DNA from: an uncultured Porphyromonadaceae bacterium
Lineage (GTDB): Bacteria > Bacteroidota > Bacteroidia > Bacteroidales > Muribaculaceae
Direction of reading: 5' to 3'
NCBI GenBank assembly: GCA_937989585.1
Contig: CALKRW010000065.1
Span: 67,643-131,642, forward strand
Length of the DNA stretch: 64,000 nt
This document shows, piece after piece, positions 26,377 to 35,283 of this stretch (positions are counted from its first letter, which is position 1; each line of letters begins with the position of its first letter). The notes below the pieces were generated by a model. That model made no database searches. It saw only the letters and a list, made by a program, of their open reading frames with translations, and had not been told where the DNA came from. Both the position numbers and the translations under genes were made by a program.

Positions 26377-28470
26377 TCAGGGAAGAGGCTTGATGCCTTC
26401 CCACTTCACGTTCCACTTACCGTTTTTCGGGAAGCCTGGATTGACTTCCTTATTGCCATCCCAACCGGCTGTCATCAGAGCCACAGCGGTAAGCAGACCG
26501 CCGTTACCGGGAAGATAGCAGCGAAGACGGCCGTCCTGATAGTTGTGGCCATTGGGAAGATAGGTGTTGGTGCGCTGATCCATCAGCAGAGCGTTTACGG
26601 CCTTTTCGGGATGACCCAGACGTGTCGCGTTCATGGCTGTTGTCGGGAAATCCCAGCCCCAGGTCTCGTCCCAGTTCCAGTTGGAATAAACCCAGTCGAA
26701 GGTATTGTCCATGATGTCGGGTTTCTCGAGACCGCTTGAAGGCAGTACGCCGACAGCCGCGAGCACAGCCATGTGGTCGGAAGTCAGACGTATGTTCGAA
26801 TATGTGTCAGTAGCATTTTCGGCGGCGAGATAGAGGCTGTCCCTGGATGCAAGAGGCGAAAGGCCATCGATAATCTCATCCCAGAGGGCGACACGCGGCT
26901 CACCCTTGCGCTCACGCCATTTCTGGGCAGTCTGGAGCGCGAAGTGCCAGTATGAGAGTTCGAAAGGAGGATTGACTGTAGTTGAAGCCTTGAGGGTTTC
27001 CTGAGCGGGTATACAACCACGGAGAATCCAGCGGCCAGTCGAATCCTTCTCGGCAAAATCGGCCATGAACTCGGCGGTGCCCTGAACGAGAGGATAATAT
27101 TTGTCAATCACGGCAGAATCGTTATCCGCACGATAGGCGAGTTCTGCAAGATAAATCAGATGAGGCTGCTGCCAGATGAGGAATGAGCCGACACTCGAAG
27201 GTGCTTCCTTGCCCGAAGGGTCGGTCATCTTCATCCAACGCAGACCCTTGAAACCCTGTCGGGCGGCAATGTCGCGGGCCACATCCTCTACCTCATGATA
27301 CCAAGGCAAAGTACGGTTGAGCAGGTCCTCGTGACCGTATAGAGCGAACTGGGCCTGATGCCACCATATCATCTCCATGTGGAACTTGCCGAACCACGAA
27401 TTGTAAGTAAGGCCAGTCTCCTGAGGAGGAGTATCACCGGCACACTGTATGGCAAGAAGATATTGCGAAAGGACAACACGACGCTCGAGTTCCTTGGCCC
27501 GGGGGTCAGTGCAATCACTGAAATCAACGACACCGCCTTTTGTCCAGAAATCCTTCCAATAATCTGCCGAGGATTTTTTTACCTCATCAAGAGGAAGGTT
27601 CGCGGCAAGCGGTTCAGACGTGGAATACTGGGCCGTAATGCTCCAATTGTCAGAACCCGGAGTCAGAACAAATGTATTTCGGCCCTGCATGGCAATCTTT
27701 GCTTTTCCGGTCCAGGTCAATGAAACATAATATGTTGTTGAGTCCAGAGTATGACGGAGTATTGCCGAATTACGGGTAGACTTTACAATCTCGGTAAGAT
27801 GCGAGTCGTCTTTCGTCCAGTCGCAGCCATCATCGCAATGCTTTCCGGTGGGATAAGGCAAACGTAAAGCCACCGGTGTCCTGTTGGGGTTGGAGATGGA
27901 TGCGGCGAATTCGTCAATGTTCGGATCAACATAAGAACGGACGGAAACGGGTTTGCCGTTAAGTTTGTAATCGGAACGAATCTCACCTCTCCACATGTCA
28001 AGTGTCTGGTCGATATCAGTAATCGATGCTGGATTCAGACCCAGGAAGCCTAAAGCGCCAAGATGCAGGCGATGCGGGTTCACACGGTACCAGTCAGAGG
28101 CAAATTTGTTTCGAGAATTGTCCTTGTACTGGATTGCATACAGTTCCTCTCTGCCTCGGCCAAAATCATAGGCACGCAGGGTTTCCTCAAACTTATAGTT
28201 TTCAGGATTTGCGAAACTGTGCCAACCCCAGTCGGACTGTGTGCCAAGAGGAACACCCTTGCTGTACAGTTCGGGGAAGGACTGCAGGCCAGTGACATCG
28301 ACCGTAACGGCAAAGCCGCCGTTTCCTACAGAAAGCGAGGCAAGTGTATCGATTGATGTAACGTGAGGATTATTCCGCTCGACCAGAGCGTAGCGGTCGA
28401 TTTTTCCGTCTGCAAAACATGTTCCCGAAACGAGGACAAGTGTCGCCAGAGATATATTCTTTAGTTTCAT
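26377..28470 (-). CDS. (alpha/alpha)6-barrel glycoside hydrolase, GH65/GH95-clan-like
   Basis: 697 aa with a signal peptide (LATLVLVSGTCFA). The N-terminal half is a beta-sandwich with DRYALVERNNPHVTSIDTLASLSVGNGGFAVTVDVTG. The catalytic region has TYNSWFGKFHMEMIWWHQAQFALYGH (about 325-350) and IPAQETLKASTTVNPPFELSYWHFALQTAQ (about 475-505), a pattern shared by GH65/GH95-type toroid enzymes; an acidic residue in KFHMEM or PAQE may be catalytic. The exact CAZy family is uncertain. It is probably cotranscribed with GH105 upstream (gap 60 bp) and the DUF4450 gene downstream. Confidence 0.68.
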   Translation of the reverse strand: MKLKNISLATLVLVSGTCFADGKIDRYALVERNNPHVTSIDTLASLSVGNGGFAVTVDVTGLQSFPELYSKGVPLGTQSDWGWHSFANPENYKFEETLRAYDFGRGREELYAIQYKDNSRNKFASDWYRVNPHRLHLGALGFLGLNPASITDIDQTLDMWRGEIRSDYKLNGKPVSVRSYVDPNIDEFAASISNPNRTPVALRLPYPTGKHCDDGCDWTKDDSHLTEIVKSTRNSAILRHTLDSTTYYVSLTWTGKAKIAMQGRNTFVLTPGSDNWSITAQYSTSEPLAANLPLDEVKKSSADYWKDFWTKGGVVDFSDCTDPRAKELERRVVLSQYLLAIQCAGDTPPQETGLTYNSWFGKFHMEMIWWHQAQFALYGHEDLLNRTLPWYHEVEDVARDIAARQGFKGLRWMKMTDPSGKEAPSSVGSFLIWQQPHLIYLAELAYRADNDSAVIDKYYPLVQGTAEFMADFAEKDSTGRWILRGCIPAQETLKASTTVNPPFELSYWHFALQTAQKWRERKGEPRVALWDEIIDGLSPLASRDSLYLAAENATDTYSNIRLTSDHMAVLAAVGVLPSSGLEKPDIMDNTFDWVYSNWNWDETWGWDFPTTAMNATRLGHPEKAVNALLMDQRTNTYLPNGHNYQDGRLRCYLPGNGGLLTAVALMTAGWDGNKEVNPGFPKNGKWNVKWEGIKPLP

Positions 28471-28530
28471 GATGAACTAGAAATCAAAGTTTTTTAAGGT
28501 TAGGAATTTTGTTGTTCAATACAAGGAGAT

Positions 28531-29685
28531 TCAGTCCAGTTTGTAGACTTCTGTTCCGGCAAGAAGGAAGCAACCGGTTCCGTAGTCGTCGAAATCAGGC
28601 TTGGAATCGTAAGCGACGGGCTGACCGTCCTTGGGCTCCTTGCCTGTTCCCTGAACATATCCCAGATAACCGTTGGGGTGAACCGCGTCATTGACCATGG
28701 CGTTCCATGACTTGGCGATAATCGGCATATATTTGGCACGGTCAAGAATACCGTGACGCACACCCCAAGCCATGCCATAGACAAAGAGAGCGGTGCCTGT
28801 GATTTCCTTGCCCCCGAAGTTCGATGGGTCGTGCATGCTGACATTCCAGAAACCGTCCTCACGCATACATTTGACGGCGGCCGCACACATGTCCTGAAGA
28901 TCCTTCACATAGACCGCACGGTGGGGATCGTCTGCCGGAATCTCGTCAAGAACGCGCACGAGTGCGGCTACTACCCAGCCGTTGCCACGGCTCCAGTAAA
29001 GGTTCTTCCCGTTAGGCTCCTTGTAAGGCGGCACGAAATCCTTGTCTCGCCACCACAGACCGTCCTTCTGGTTGTAAAGACCTCCTGCGAGTTGGTTACG
29101 TGTGTACTCGTACATCTTCCATGCCTTTTCGTTATAACGTGGATCACCTGTCACGCTGGACAGTTTTGCCAGCAGAGGCATACCCATCTGGATGGCGTCG
29201 ATCCATGTCCAGTCATCGACCTGGGGCGTATTGACAAGCATATTCATGCAGGCCTTGGACTTGGTGAGCATCTTCGGCTCACCGGCAAGTCTATACATAT
29301 CGACATAGGCCTGTCCGCAGGCATAGTTGTCAGCATTGCGAGTGTATGTCTCGCCACGGCGCATATCCCAGTTGAATCCATCTCCCCACTTATATACGTA
29401 ATCGTAATAGCGGTTGTCTGGATAAATCGAATACAGAGCCATGAGACCCTCAAAATAGACGGCACGCGTCCATAGATTTGCCTCATACACTCTCTTGCGG
29501 CCCCAATAAGGTATTCCCAGGAGTGGATCAGGGTGATTCTTCAGGTAATAATCGTTTACCGTAATCAGAGTCTTTAGGATGTCGGCACGCGGAGGCAGTT
29601 TGTCCGACACCTCGGCAGTTTTTGCGGAAACCGACGCCGGGATAAGCATCAGTACAGCAAGAATAGATAGTGCAAGTTTCTTCAT
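28531..29685 (-). CDS. GH105 unsaturated rhamnogalacturonyl hydrolase
   Basis: 384 aa with signal peptide (MKKLALSILAVLMLIPASVSA). (alpha/alpha)6 enzyme of the YteR/GH105 family, which hydrates and removes the unsaturated galacturonate left by rhamnogalacturonan lyases. Seen: NLWTRAVYFEGLMALYSI, WGDGFNWDMRRG, WTWIDAIQMGMPLLAKLSSVTGD (Asp at the expected catalytic position), GLWWRDKDF, WSRGNGWVVAALVRVL, and ITGTALFVYGMAWGVRHGIL. All are conserved in the family. It starts 36 bp after the GH106 gene, so it is in the same operon; its signal peptide suggests the periplasm. Confidence 0.92.
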   Translation of the reverse strand: MKKLALSILAVLMLIPASVSAKTAEVSDKLPPRADILKTLITVNDYYLKNHPDPLLGIPYWGRKRVYEANLWTRAVYFEGLMALYSIYPDNRYYDYVYKWGDGFNWDMRRGETYTRNADNYACGQAYVDMYRLAGEPKMLTKSKACMNMLVNTPQVDDWTWIDAIQMGMPLLAKLSSVTGDPRYNEKAWKMYEYTRNQLAGGLYNQKDGLWWRDKDFVPPYKEPNGKNLYWSRGNGWVVAALVRVLDEIPADDPHRAVYVKDLQDMCAAAVKCMREDGFWNVSMHDPSNFGGKEITGTALFVYGMAWGVRHGILDRAKYMPIIAKSWNAMVNDAVHPNGYLGYVQGTGKEPKDGQPVAYDSKPDFDDYGTGCFLLAGTEVYKLD

Positions 29686-29721
29686 GTTATATTATTTTTA
29701 TTGATTTTTCAAAAGGATATA

Positions 29722-32541
29722 TTAAAGATTTCTCATGGGTATGAGCCTTACCGTGGAATTAAGTCCCGAAGGCACGACATCCCAGTCACCGAAACTGAAT
29801 TCGCGGGCATTAGTGACACTGGCAATATTAGCGTTCTTGAATATGCGCCACTCGACCCCACGGCGCTCGTAATCGGCTATGCGGTTGGCATCAAGGTTTG
29901 TCACGTCAATATCTATTGTATTCTTTCCGGGGCGTAGGAATGAACCGATGGATAAACGGAAAGGAACACACCATGCCGTACCGGCATACTGTCCGTTGAC
30001 ATAAACCCGGGCAGTCTCACGAACGTCACCTAGGTCAATCACCCAGTCATCCGCGACAACTCCCGACGGCATCTCGAAGGTATTGGAGTATCGTCCAGTC
30101 CCACTGTTGACCTTCATGACTGAATCAGGCAGACTGGTCCATGCTGTCAGAGTATCGGTATTGAAAACACCAGCGACATGAGGATTGCTTCGTGTAAAAG
30201 ATATTCTCCACCCATGGTCAAGAGCAACAGGTTCTCCGGCCACTTCCTGATAAATCCATGGGGTGCCGGATTCTAATTCAGGATAAGTCTTCAACAGAAG
30301 TGTCTCGCCCGGTTCAAGTTTAAGTCTGACCTCTGCTTTACCGGAAACATTCTGACGCAAATCGGCCATTCCTGATTTTCCTGTCAGTGGATCGAAAATG
30401 ACGGCGGATTCTGCCGGCGTGGCCAGTTCTGCCCAGCCATCGAAAGGCCTGTTGCACAGCAGAGACAGGAAATAGTTGTATCCGCCCGCTTCGTTACGGC
30501 GCCGGATCATGCTCACGCCACTCTTGCGCAAAGGCTCAGCCATGACACCGGAAAAAGCAAGCGCCCCGGCAAAATCAGGAGCGAGAACAATTCTGCCTTT
30601 GCCGAAATCAACGACTTCAACACTGTCAATTGTTTTGGACGCAGAGACCGGAATCTTTGAGATTATGTCTGAAAACTCCTTTCGTCTGGATTCTATTTTC
30701 CCAAGGCCGGGGACATCCTGTGGAAGATTACCTACGAATATCAGCGAGGCGCCCCCGGAAGCCATGTCCAGCAATTTACGCAGAGTCTCAGGCTGCATCA
30801 GTCGTGTCGGCGGCACTATGACCGCACGGTAGTTGTTACCGCCACGCGATAGTATGCGTCCGTCGGACTGAACCGAAAGCGAGTCAATCAGGGCGTCCGA
30901 AAGATAATCCAAATCATAGCCCTCGGCAATAATGTCATTTACAGCCTTTTTAACGCCAGGCATTGTCTTGTACATGCTGTGTATGGCGAACATCAGGTAC
31001 GGTTTATTCTGTACGTTGTTCCACAAATCCTCAATAGGAAAATATAGCAGAAAATCCGTATCCGGGTGTCCTGCTGAAAGGAAGGCCTGATTGCGTGTAA
31101 GATATTTCATCAAGCCTGGAGTATCTTCCCATAGAGCATTGGTCGGCGACATATTGATGGAGGCGTAGAACAGCCATCCGGGGAACTCAACGTCTTTAGG
31201 CGAGTATGGCGCACCGTGGAAATATATGTGGTTTACACCCGATGTCAACATCTGGTCCAGTTCGGGTTTGGCGCGAGACAGCGAGGTACGGAAATGTTCG
31301 GTCAGCCATGTTAGGCTCTCTGCAGAAGTCAGCGGCTTGCCGGCAATGTGCGCGGCTGATGATGCGAATTTGAGAACCGCTGGGTCGGCATCGCTCGGAC
31401 GGGATGGACCGGGGTCTGCAAGTCCGGGGATGTCAAAGTCGCTCATGCCAAACGACTCGATTTCCGGAATATCGACGGCGGCGTACAGGTCAAGTATATT
31501 GGCGGGCGAACCATGGCTCTGATTACGTATCCTCGCTCCGTGACTATGCGCCCAGTCGTTCCAGACCCTGGTGAAATTCTCATATAGAATCCGCCCAAGT
31601 GTACGGCGGTAGTCCGCGAGTACACGACCGCGCAAATCCTTATCTTTGGTTATTGTAGTGTCGCCAATCAGTTCGGGGATGTATTCCTCGAGTTTATATC
31701 CGTTGTCTTTATGGAATTCATCAAGAAGGTTCCCGCTCCAGTCTGAACCGTATACCTCAAACGAGTCGTTAAAAAAGGTATTGGGTATAATGCCGTCCCG
31801 ACCGGCAAATGCACGATCGAAGCGTGAAAGGTAATTCTTGATGGCTAACGAATCATAGTGATTGACTACAAGGCCCTCGCCACCCGGCGCAGCACGTTTC
31901 ACCTGCTGGAAAGTGCGTCCCATGAATATCGCATAAATTTTCCAGTCGCGGCCTTTGGGTGCGCGCCATTTGAGAATGCCTTTTTTGGAATCAAAATATC
32001 GAGTGATGTCTTCCCGGCGATTTCCGCTTACAGCCATTACGCGCTGAAGGACGGCGACAGGCGGCTGCCTGGCGTCCCTGACTTTGAGCGGTTCTTCCAG
32101 TTTCTTGCCGCCTTCAAGATTCCATGATTCCACAATCAGTTTCGGAGCACTGTCGTCCACTGTCACTTCGGGGCCTCCGAATGGCCATCCTGTACCGTTG
32201 TTCATGTCAACCTGCAGTCCAAGCCTGCGGGCCTCGTCCGTAACATGACCCAGCATATCCATCCATCTTGACGATAGATACTGTATATCATTACTCTCGT
32301 TACCCTTAACACCATATATAGGTGTGATTTCAACACCGCCAAGGCCTTTTCGGGCAAACTCCTCGAGGTTATATGTCAGGCCAGTGGAATCAACGGCACT
32401 TCCATGCCACCACCAGCGCACAAATGGCCTGTTCTCGATTGTTTCCGGGTACCAGTCTGTCACACCTGCAAGCGCCGGACCGACAGAAGCGGCTATAGCC
32501 AAAGCAAGAGAATAAACCTTTGAGTTTCTCATGTCTAACAA
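29722..32541 (-). CDS. GH106 alpha-L-rhamnosidase
   Basis: 939 aa, exported (signal about 3-25, ending SVGPALA). N-terminal NRPFVRWWWHGSAVDSTGLTYNLEEFARKGLGGVEITPIYG and LGLQVDMNNGTGWPFGGPEV are the hallmark of family GH106. The catalytic (beta/alpha)8 centre includes FFNDSFEVYGSDW and RNQSHGSPANILDLYAAVDIPEIESFG, with Glu residues at plausible catalytic positions. The C-terminal beta-sandwich (about 790-930, DLGDVRETARVYVNGQYAGTAWCVPF) is a GH2-like carbohydrate-binding domain. Fits removal of rhamnose from rhamnogalacturonan fragments next to GH105. A TAATTTTG element lies 20 bp upstream. Confidence 0.93.
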   Translation of the reverse strand: MLDMRNSKVYSLALAIAASVGPALAGVTDWYPETIENRPFVRWWWHGSAVDSTGLTYNLEEFARKGLGGVEITPIYGVKGNESNDIQYLSSRWMDMLGHVTDEARRLGLQVDMNNGTGWPFGGPEVTVDDSAPKLIVESWNLEGGKKLEEPLKVRDARQPPVAVLQRVMAVSGNRREDITRYFDSKKGILKWRAPKGRDWKIYAIFMGRTFQQVKRAAPGGEGLVVNHYDSLAIKNYLSRFDRAFAGRDGIIPNTFFNDSFEVYGSDWSGNLLDEFHKDNGYKLEEYIPELIGDTTITKDKDLRGRVLADYRRTLGRILYENFTRVWNDWAHSHGARIRNQSHGSPANILDLYAAVDIPEIESFGMSDFDIPGLADPGPSRPSDADPAVLKFASSAAHIAGKPLTSAESLTWLTEHFRTSLSRAKPELDQMLTSGVNHIYFHGAPYSPKDVEFPGWLFYASINMSPTNALWEDTPGLMKYLTRNQAFLSAGHPDTDFLLYFPIEDLWNNVQNKPYLMFAIHSMYKTMPGVKKAVNDIIAEGYDLDYLSDALIDSLSVQSDGRILSRGGNNYRAVIVPPTRLMQPETLRKLLDMASGGASLIFVGNLPQDVPGLGKIESRRKEFSDIISKIPVSASKTIDSVEVVDFGKGRIVLAPDFAGALAFSGVMAEPLRKSGVSMIRRRNEAGGYNYFLSLLCNRPFDGWAELATPAESAVIFDPLTGKSGMADLRQNVSGKAEVRLKLEPGETLLLKTYPELESGTPWIYQEVAGEPVALDHGWRISFTRSNPHVAGVFNTDTLTAWTSLPDSVMKVNSGTGRYSNTFEMPSGVVADDWVIDLGDVRETARVYVNGQYAGTAWCVPFRLSIGSFLRPGKNTIDIDVTNLDANRIADYERRGVEWRIFKNANIASVTNAREFSFGDWDVVPSGLNSTVRLIPMRNL

Positions 32542-32560
32542 TTGGTTATGGGTTTATTTG

Positions 32561-32568
32561 CAAAATTA
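32561..32568 (-). promoter_or_regulatory. -7 element upstream of the GH106-GH105 unit
   Basis: TAATTTTG on the minus strand in the 40-bp gap before the GH106 gene. No clear -33 TTTG at the right distance, so it is weaker than the other promoters. Confidence 0.4.
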
Positions 32569-32581
32569 CGAATTTTTTCAA

Positions 32582-35074
32582 TTAAAGTGAGGTTTTCATT
32601 CTGAGTTTCCGCGTATTGAAACCCGGGGCCGATATAACAAGCACGACATCACCCGATTTGTCCCCTGACCTAAGAATCACTGAGCAGGTTCCATTATACA
32701 GGCGCCTTTGATTTCCGGTCATGGATTCTTCGCTGCAGATATCGCCGTTTACGACACCGACAATTTCCGCAGGTCCCTCAACGGCAAAACTTACTTCCGC
32801 GTCCTCACCCAAGACTTTCCTGCCCCTGGAGTCAACAGCCTCGACAACAATATGCTGAAGGTCTATGCCATCAGCCTTCCATTCAGGATTGTCCGATGTT
32901 ACCCTAAGTGATTTTGCCTTTCCTGCTGTCTCAAGGGTATGCATGGCGACAGGTTTCTTGATTCCCTTGTGGTATGCGATTGCCTCAACTTTCCCAGGCT
33001 CCCATGTAATGGAATCCCAACGCATACGGTTACGCCTACGTGAATCGGTAGTGTCATTCTGACGTCGGCCAAGGCTTCTGCCGTTTACCAGCAGTTCAAC
33101 TTCATCAGCGTTGGTATAAGTATATAGCGACAGGACCTGGCCGTCTTTCTGATTCCAGTTTTCAGTCAGTCTCTGTCCACCCATTTTCTCATCATTCCAC
33201 ATGGTAGATTCGGTATCCTCAACAACAGCAATATGCACCAGGGGTTCATCCGCCTTGAAGAAACTGCGCAGGAACCATGCACTGGGCTTTGGCTGAAGCG
33301 AGATGTCGAATACTCCCTGCGACCATCCTTTGGCAGGCCATCCGTTGCTTTCGCCGAGATAGTCTATCATCCCCCAGTAGGCCAGACCTACTACTCTGTC
33401 AAGGTCCATGTCGAAGAAGTTAGGACCCATATTGGAGGTATTTGCCTCGCTCTGATAAAAAATCATATGTGGAAAACGACGGCTGTCTCCGGGGAAATAC
33501 ATGTATCGGTAATTGTATGAGGCAATGTCTGTGACAAGAGCCAGTGGAGCGGGTATGGAATCCGTTGTCTCGCTGCGGCCACGGGGATGCATGGCAACAG
33601 TCACAGGTCGTCCAGTATCGTAACGGTTCAGCAAAATCTTCTGAAGTCTGTATGGTGTCACTCCCCAGTCAGCATAGGAAATATTCCACAGCAACTGCAG
33701 TTCGTTCCCAAGGCTCCACATTATAACTGATGGATGGTTGCGGTCACGCTTAATCCATTCCGGAACATCCTTCTGCCATTGCGCGTCCCAGTCCTTGCGG
33801 CCTCCACAATACTGTTTAAGCCATTTGTCATACAGTTCGTCAACTACAAGAATGCCGAGTTCATCACAGAGGTCAAGGAACGACTTGCTGTAAGGATTGT
33901 GGGATGTCCTGACATGATTGAAGCCGAAGGCCTTGAGCATCCTGAGTCTTTTCTCCATGGCTCGCGGATATGCGGCGGCTCCTAACGCGCCAAGTGTATG
34001 GTGGTTGGCAATACCTTTAAGAAGAGTCTTTCTGCCATTGAGTTTAAGGCCGAATTCAGGCGAGTATTCAATCTTGCGGATTCCAAACCGCTGTGACAGT
34101 TCATCAACCGGTTTTCCATCCTTGTCTAGCAATGTGAAAGTAGCGGTGTAAAGCGATGGCGATTCAATGTCCCATAAGGCCGGATTTTCTATAACAAGAC
34201 TGTCGATACGGTATTCCTTTGTTTTCTGCCTAGATTTGAACGCGAGTTCCAAGGTGTCACAGTATACAAGCGTGCCCTGTGGACCGTTGATGCGTGCAGC
34301 GACATACATCTTTCCTGATTTACGGGACGAGTTGAATATCTCGGCCTGCAGTACGACCGATGCCTTGTCTGACGACACCTCTGGCGTAGTAATTCTGAAA
34401 GGATGACGGGTAAAGTGCATCGCAGGGTTCATAAGGACAATGTTGACATCGCGGTAAAGGCCGCCACCAGTGTACCAGCGTGAATTATCCGGTCTGCCTG
34501 TATCGGCCCTGACAGCAATTACATTCGGGCCGTCCCAGTTTAATAATTTTGTAATATCTGTCTCGAAACCCAGATAACCATAATCTGTACTTCCGGCCTT
34601 AACTCCATTGACCCATACATCCCCCACAAGCATTATGCCCTCAAAATCCAGAAGAATTATCTTATCCTTCCACTCTCCGGGCGCATAAAAAGTCTTTCTG
34701 TACCAACCCGTGACCGGTTCCTTGAAGGCTCGGGCACTCAGACGGCTTTTGACATTGGCGGCCGGATTATTCATATCCGGACGTTCATCCCGTCCGGGTT
34801 CGACCCAGGGCTGGGAAATCAGGAAATCGTGGGGAAGATTGACTTTTTCCCAGGCAGTGTCATCAAAGTCTTTGTCAAGGACTCCGACCGTATCGGTCCT
34901 GCTGAATAACCATCCACGGTTCAGATTAATTTTCAACCGCGTCTCTGACTTTACGCCAAGGGCATCTGTATTCTCAACCATCATGGTCGGAGTAATTCTA
35001 TCTGCTAAAGAGAGATTAAATGAACCAGACAAAAAGACAGCCGCAATAAGCGAACCGAGTTTCAATGCTTTCAT
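32582..35074 (-). CDS. GH2 beta-glycosidase (beta-galactosidase-like)
   Basis: 830 aa with signal peptide (about 1-24). Sugar-binding domain (about 50-210: WEKVNLPHDFLI, GWYRKTFYAP, DVWVNGVKAG, YTGGGLYRDVNIVLMNP), immunoglobulin-like domain (about 215-320), then a TIM barrel with KGIANHHTLGALGAAAYPRAMEKRL, HVRTSHNPYSKSFLDLCDELGILVVDE, the acid/base motif IMWSLGNELQ and a nucleophile segment IFYQSEANT. C-terminal domains resemble the DUF4982 and Big-type domains of Bacteroides GH2 enzymes. Substrate within pectin is inferred, for example beta-galactan or RG side chains. It precedes GH106 on the same strand. Confidence 0.93.
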   Translation of the reverse strand: MKALKLGSLIAAVFLSGSFNLSLADRITPTMMVENTDALGVKSETRLKINLNRGWLFSRTDTVGVLDKDFDDTAWEKVNLPHDFLISQPWVEPGRDERPDMNNPAANVKSRLSARAFKEPVTGWYRKTFYAPGEWKDKIILLDFEGIMLVGDVWVNGVKAGSTDYGYLGFETDITKLLNWDGPNVIAVRADTGRPDNSRWYTGGGLYRDVNIVLMNPAMHFTRHPFRITTPEVSSDKASVVLQAEIFNSSRKSGKMYVAARINGPQGTLVYCDTLELAFKSRQKTKEYRIDSLVIENPALWDIESPSLYTATFTLLDKDGKPVDELSQRFGIRKIEYSPEFGLKLNGRKTLLKGIANHHTLGALGAAAYPRAMEKRLRMLKAFGFNHVRTSHNPYSKSFLDLCDELGILVVDELYDKWLKQYCGGRKDWDAQWQKDVPEWIKRDRNHPSVIMWSLGNELQLLWNISYADWGVTPYRLQKILLNRYDTGRPVTVAMHPRGRSETTDSIPAPLALVTDIASYNYRYMYFPGDSRRFPHMIFYQSEANTSNMGPNFFDMDLDRVVGLAYWGMIDYLGESNGWPAKGWSQGVFDISLQPKPSAWFLRSFFKADEPLVHIAVVEDTESTMWNDEKMGGQRLTENWNQKDGQVLSLYTYTNADEVELLVNGRSLGRRQNDTTDSRRRNRMRWDSITWEPGKVEAIAYHKGIKKPVAMHTLETAGKAKSLRVTSDNPEWKADGIDLQHIVVEAVDSRGRKVLGEDAEVSFAVEGPAEIVGVVNGDICSEESMTGNQRRLYNGTCSVILRSGDKSGDVVLVISAPGFNTRKLRMKTSL

Positions 35075-35158
35075 ATAATTTCAGTTTCCCAGGAAATTAA
35101 GGTTTTGTTCGAATAAGAGCATTAAGGGAGAAAAATCCATGCAGTCGTTTTGCGAATA

Positions 35159-35166
35159 CAAAGTTA
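35159..35166 (-). promoter_or_regulatory. -7 element upstream of the GH2 gene
   Basis: Minus-strand TAACTTTG about 85 bp before the GH2 start; no good -33 element. It suggests that GH2-GH106-GH105 can be transcribed apart from the esterase-lyase gene. Confidence 0.45.
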
Positions 35167-35283
35167 AACAAAATTTATGGATTTACTAATCACGCGTGGT
35201 AATTACTTCAGATATATAATAATAACGCACCCCGGAAAGCGGACTGCTCCCGGGGTGACGTATATAAGTTATAAGACCAAGGA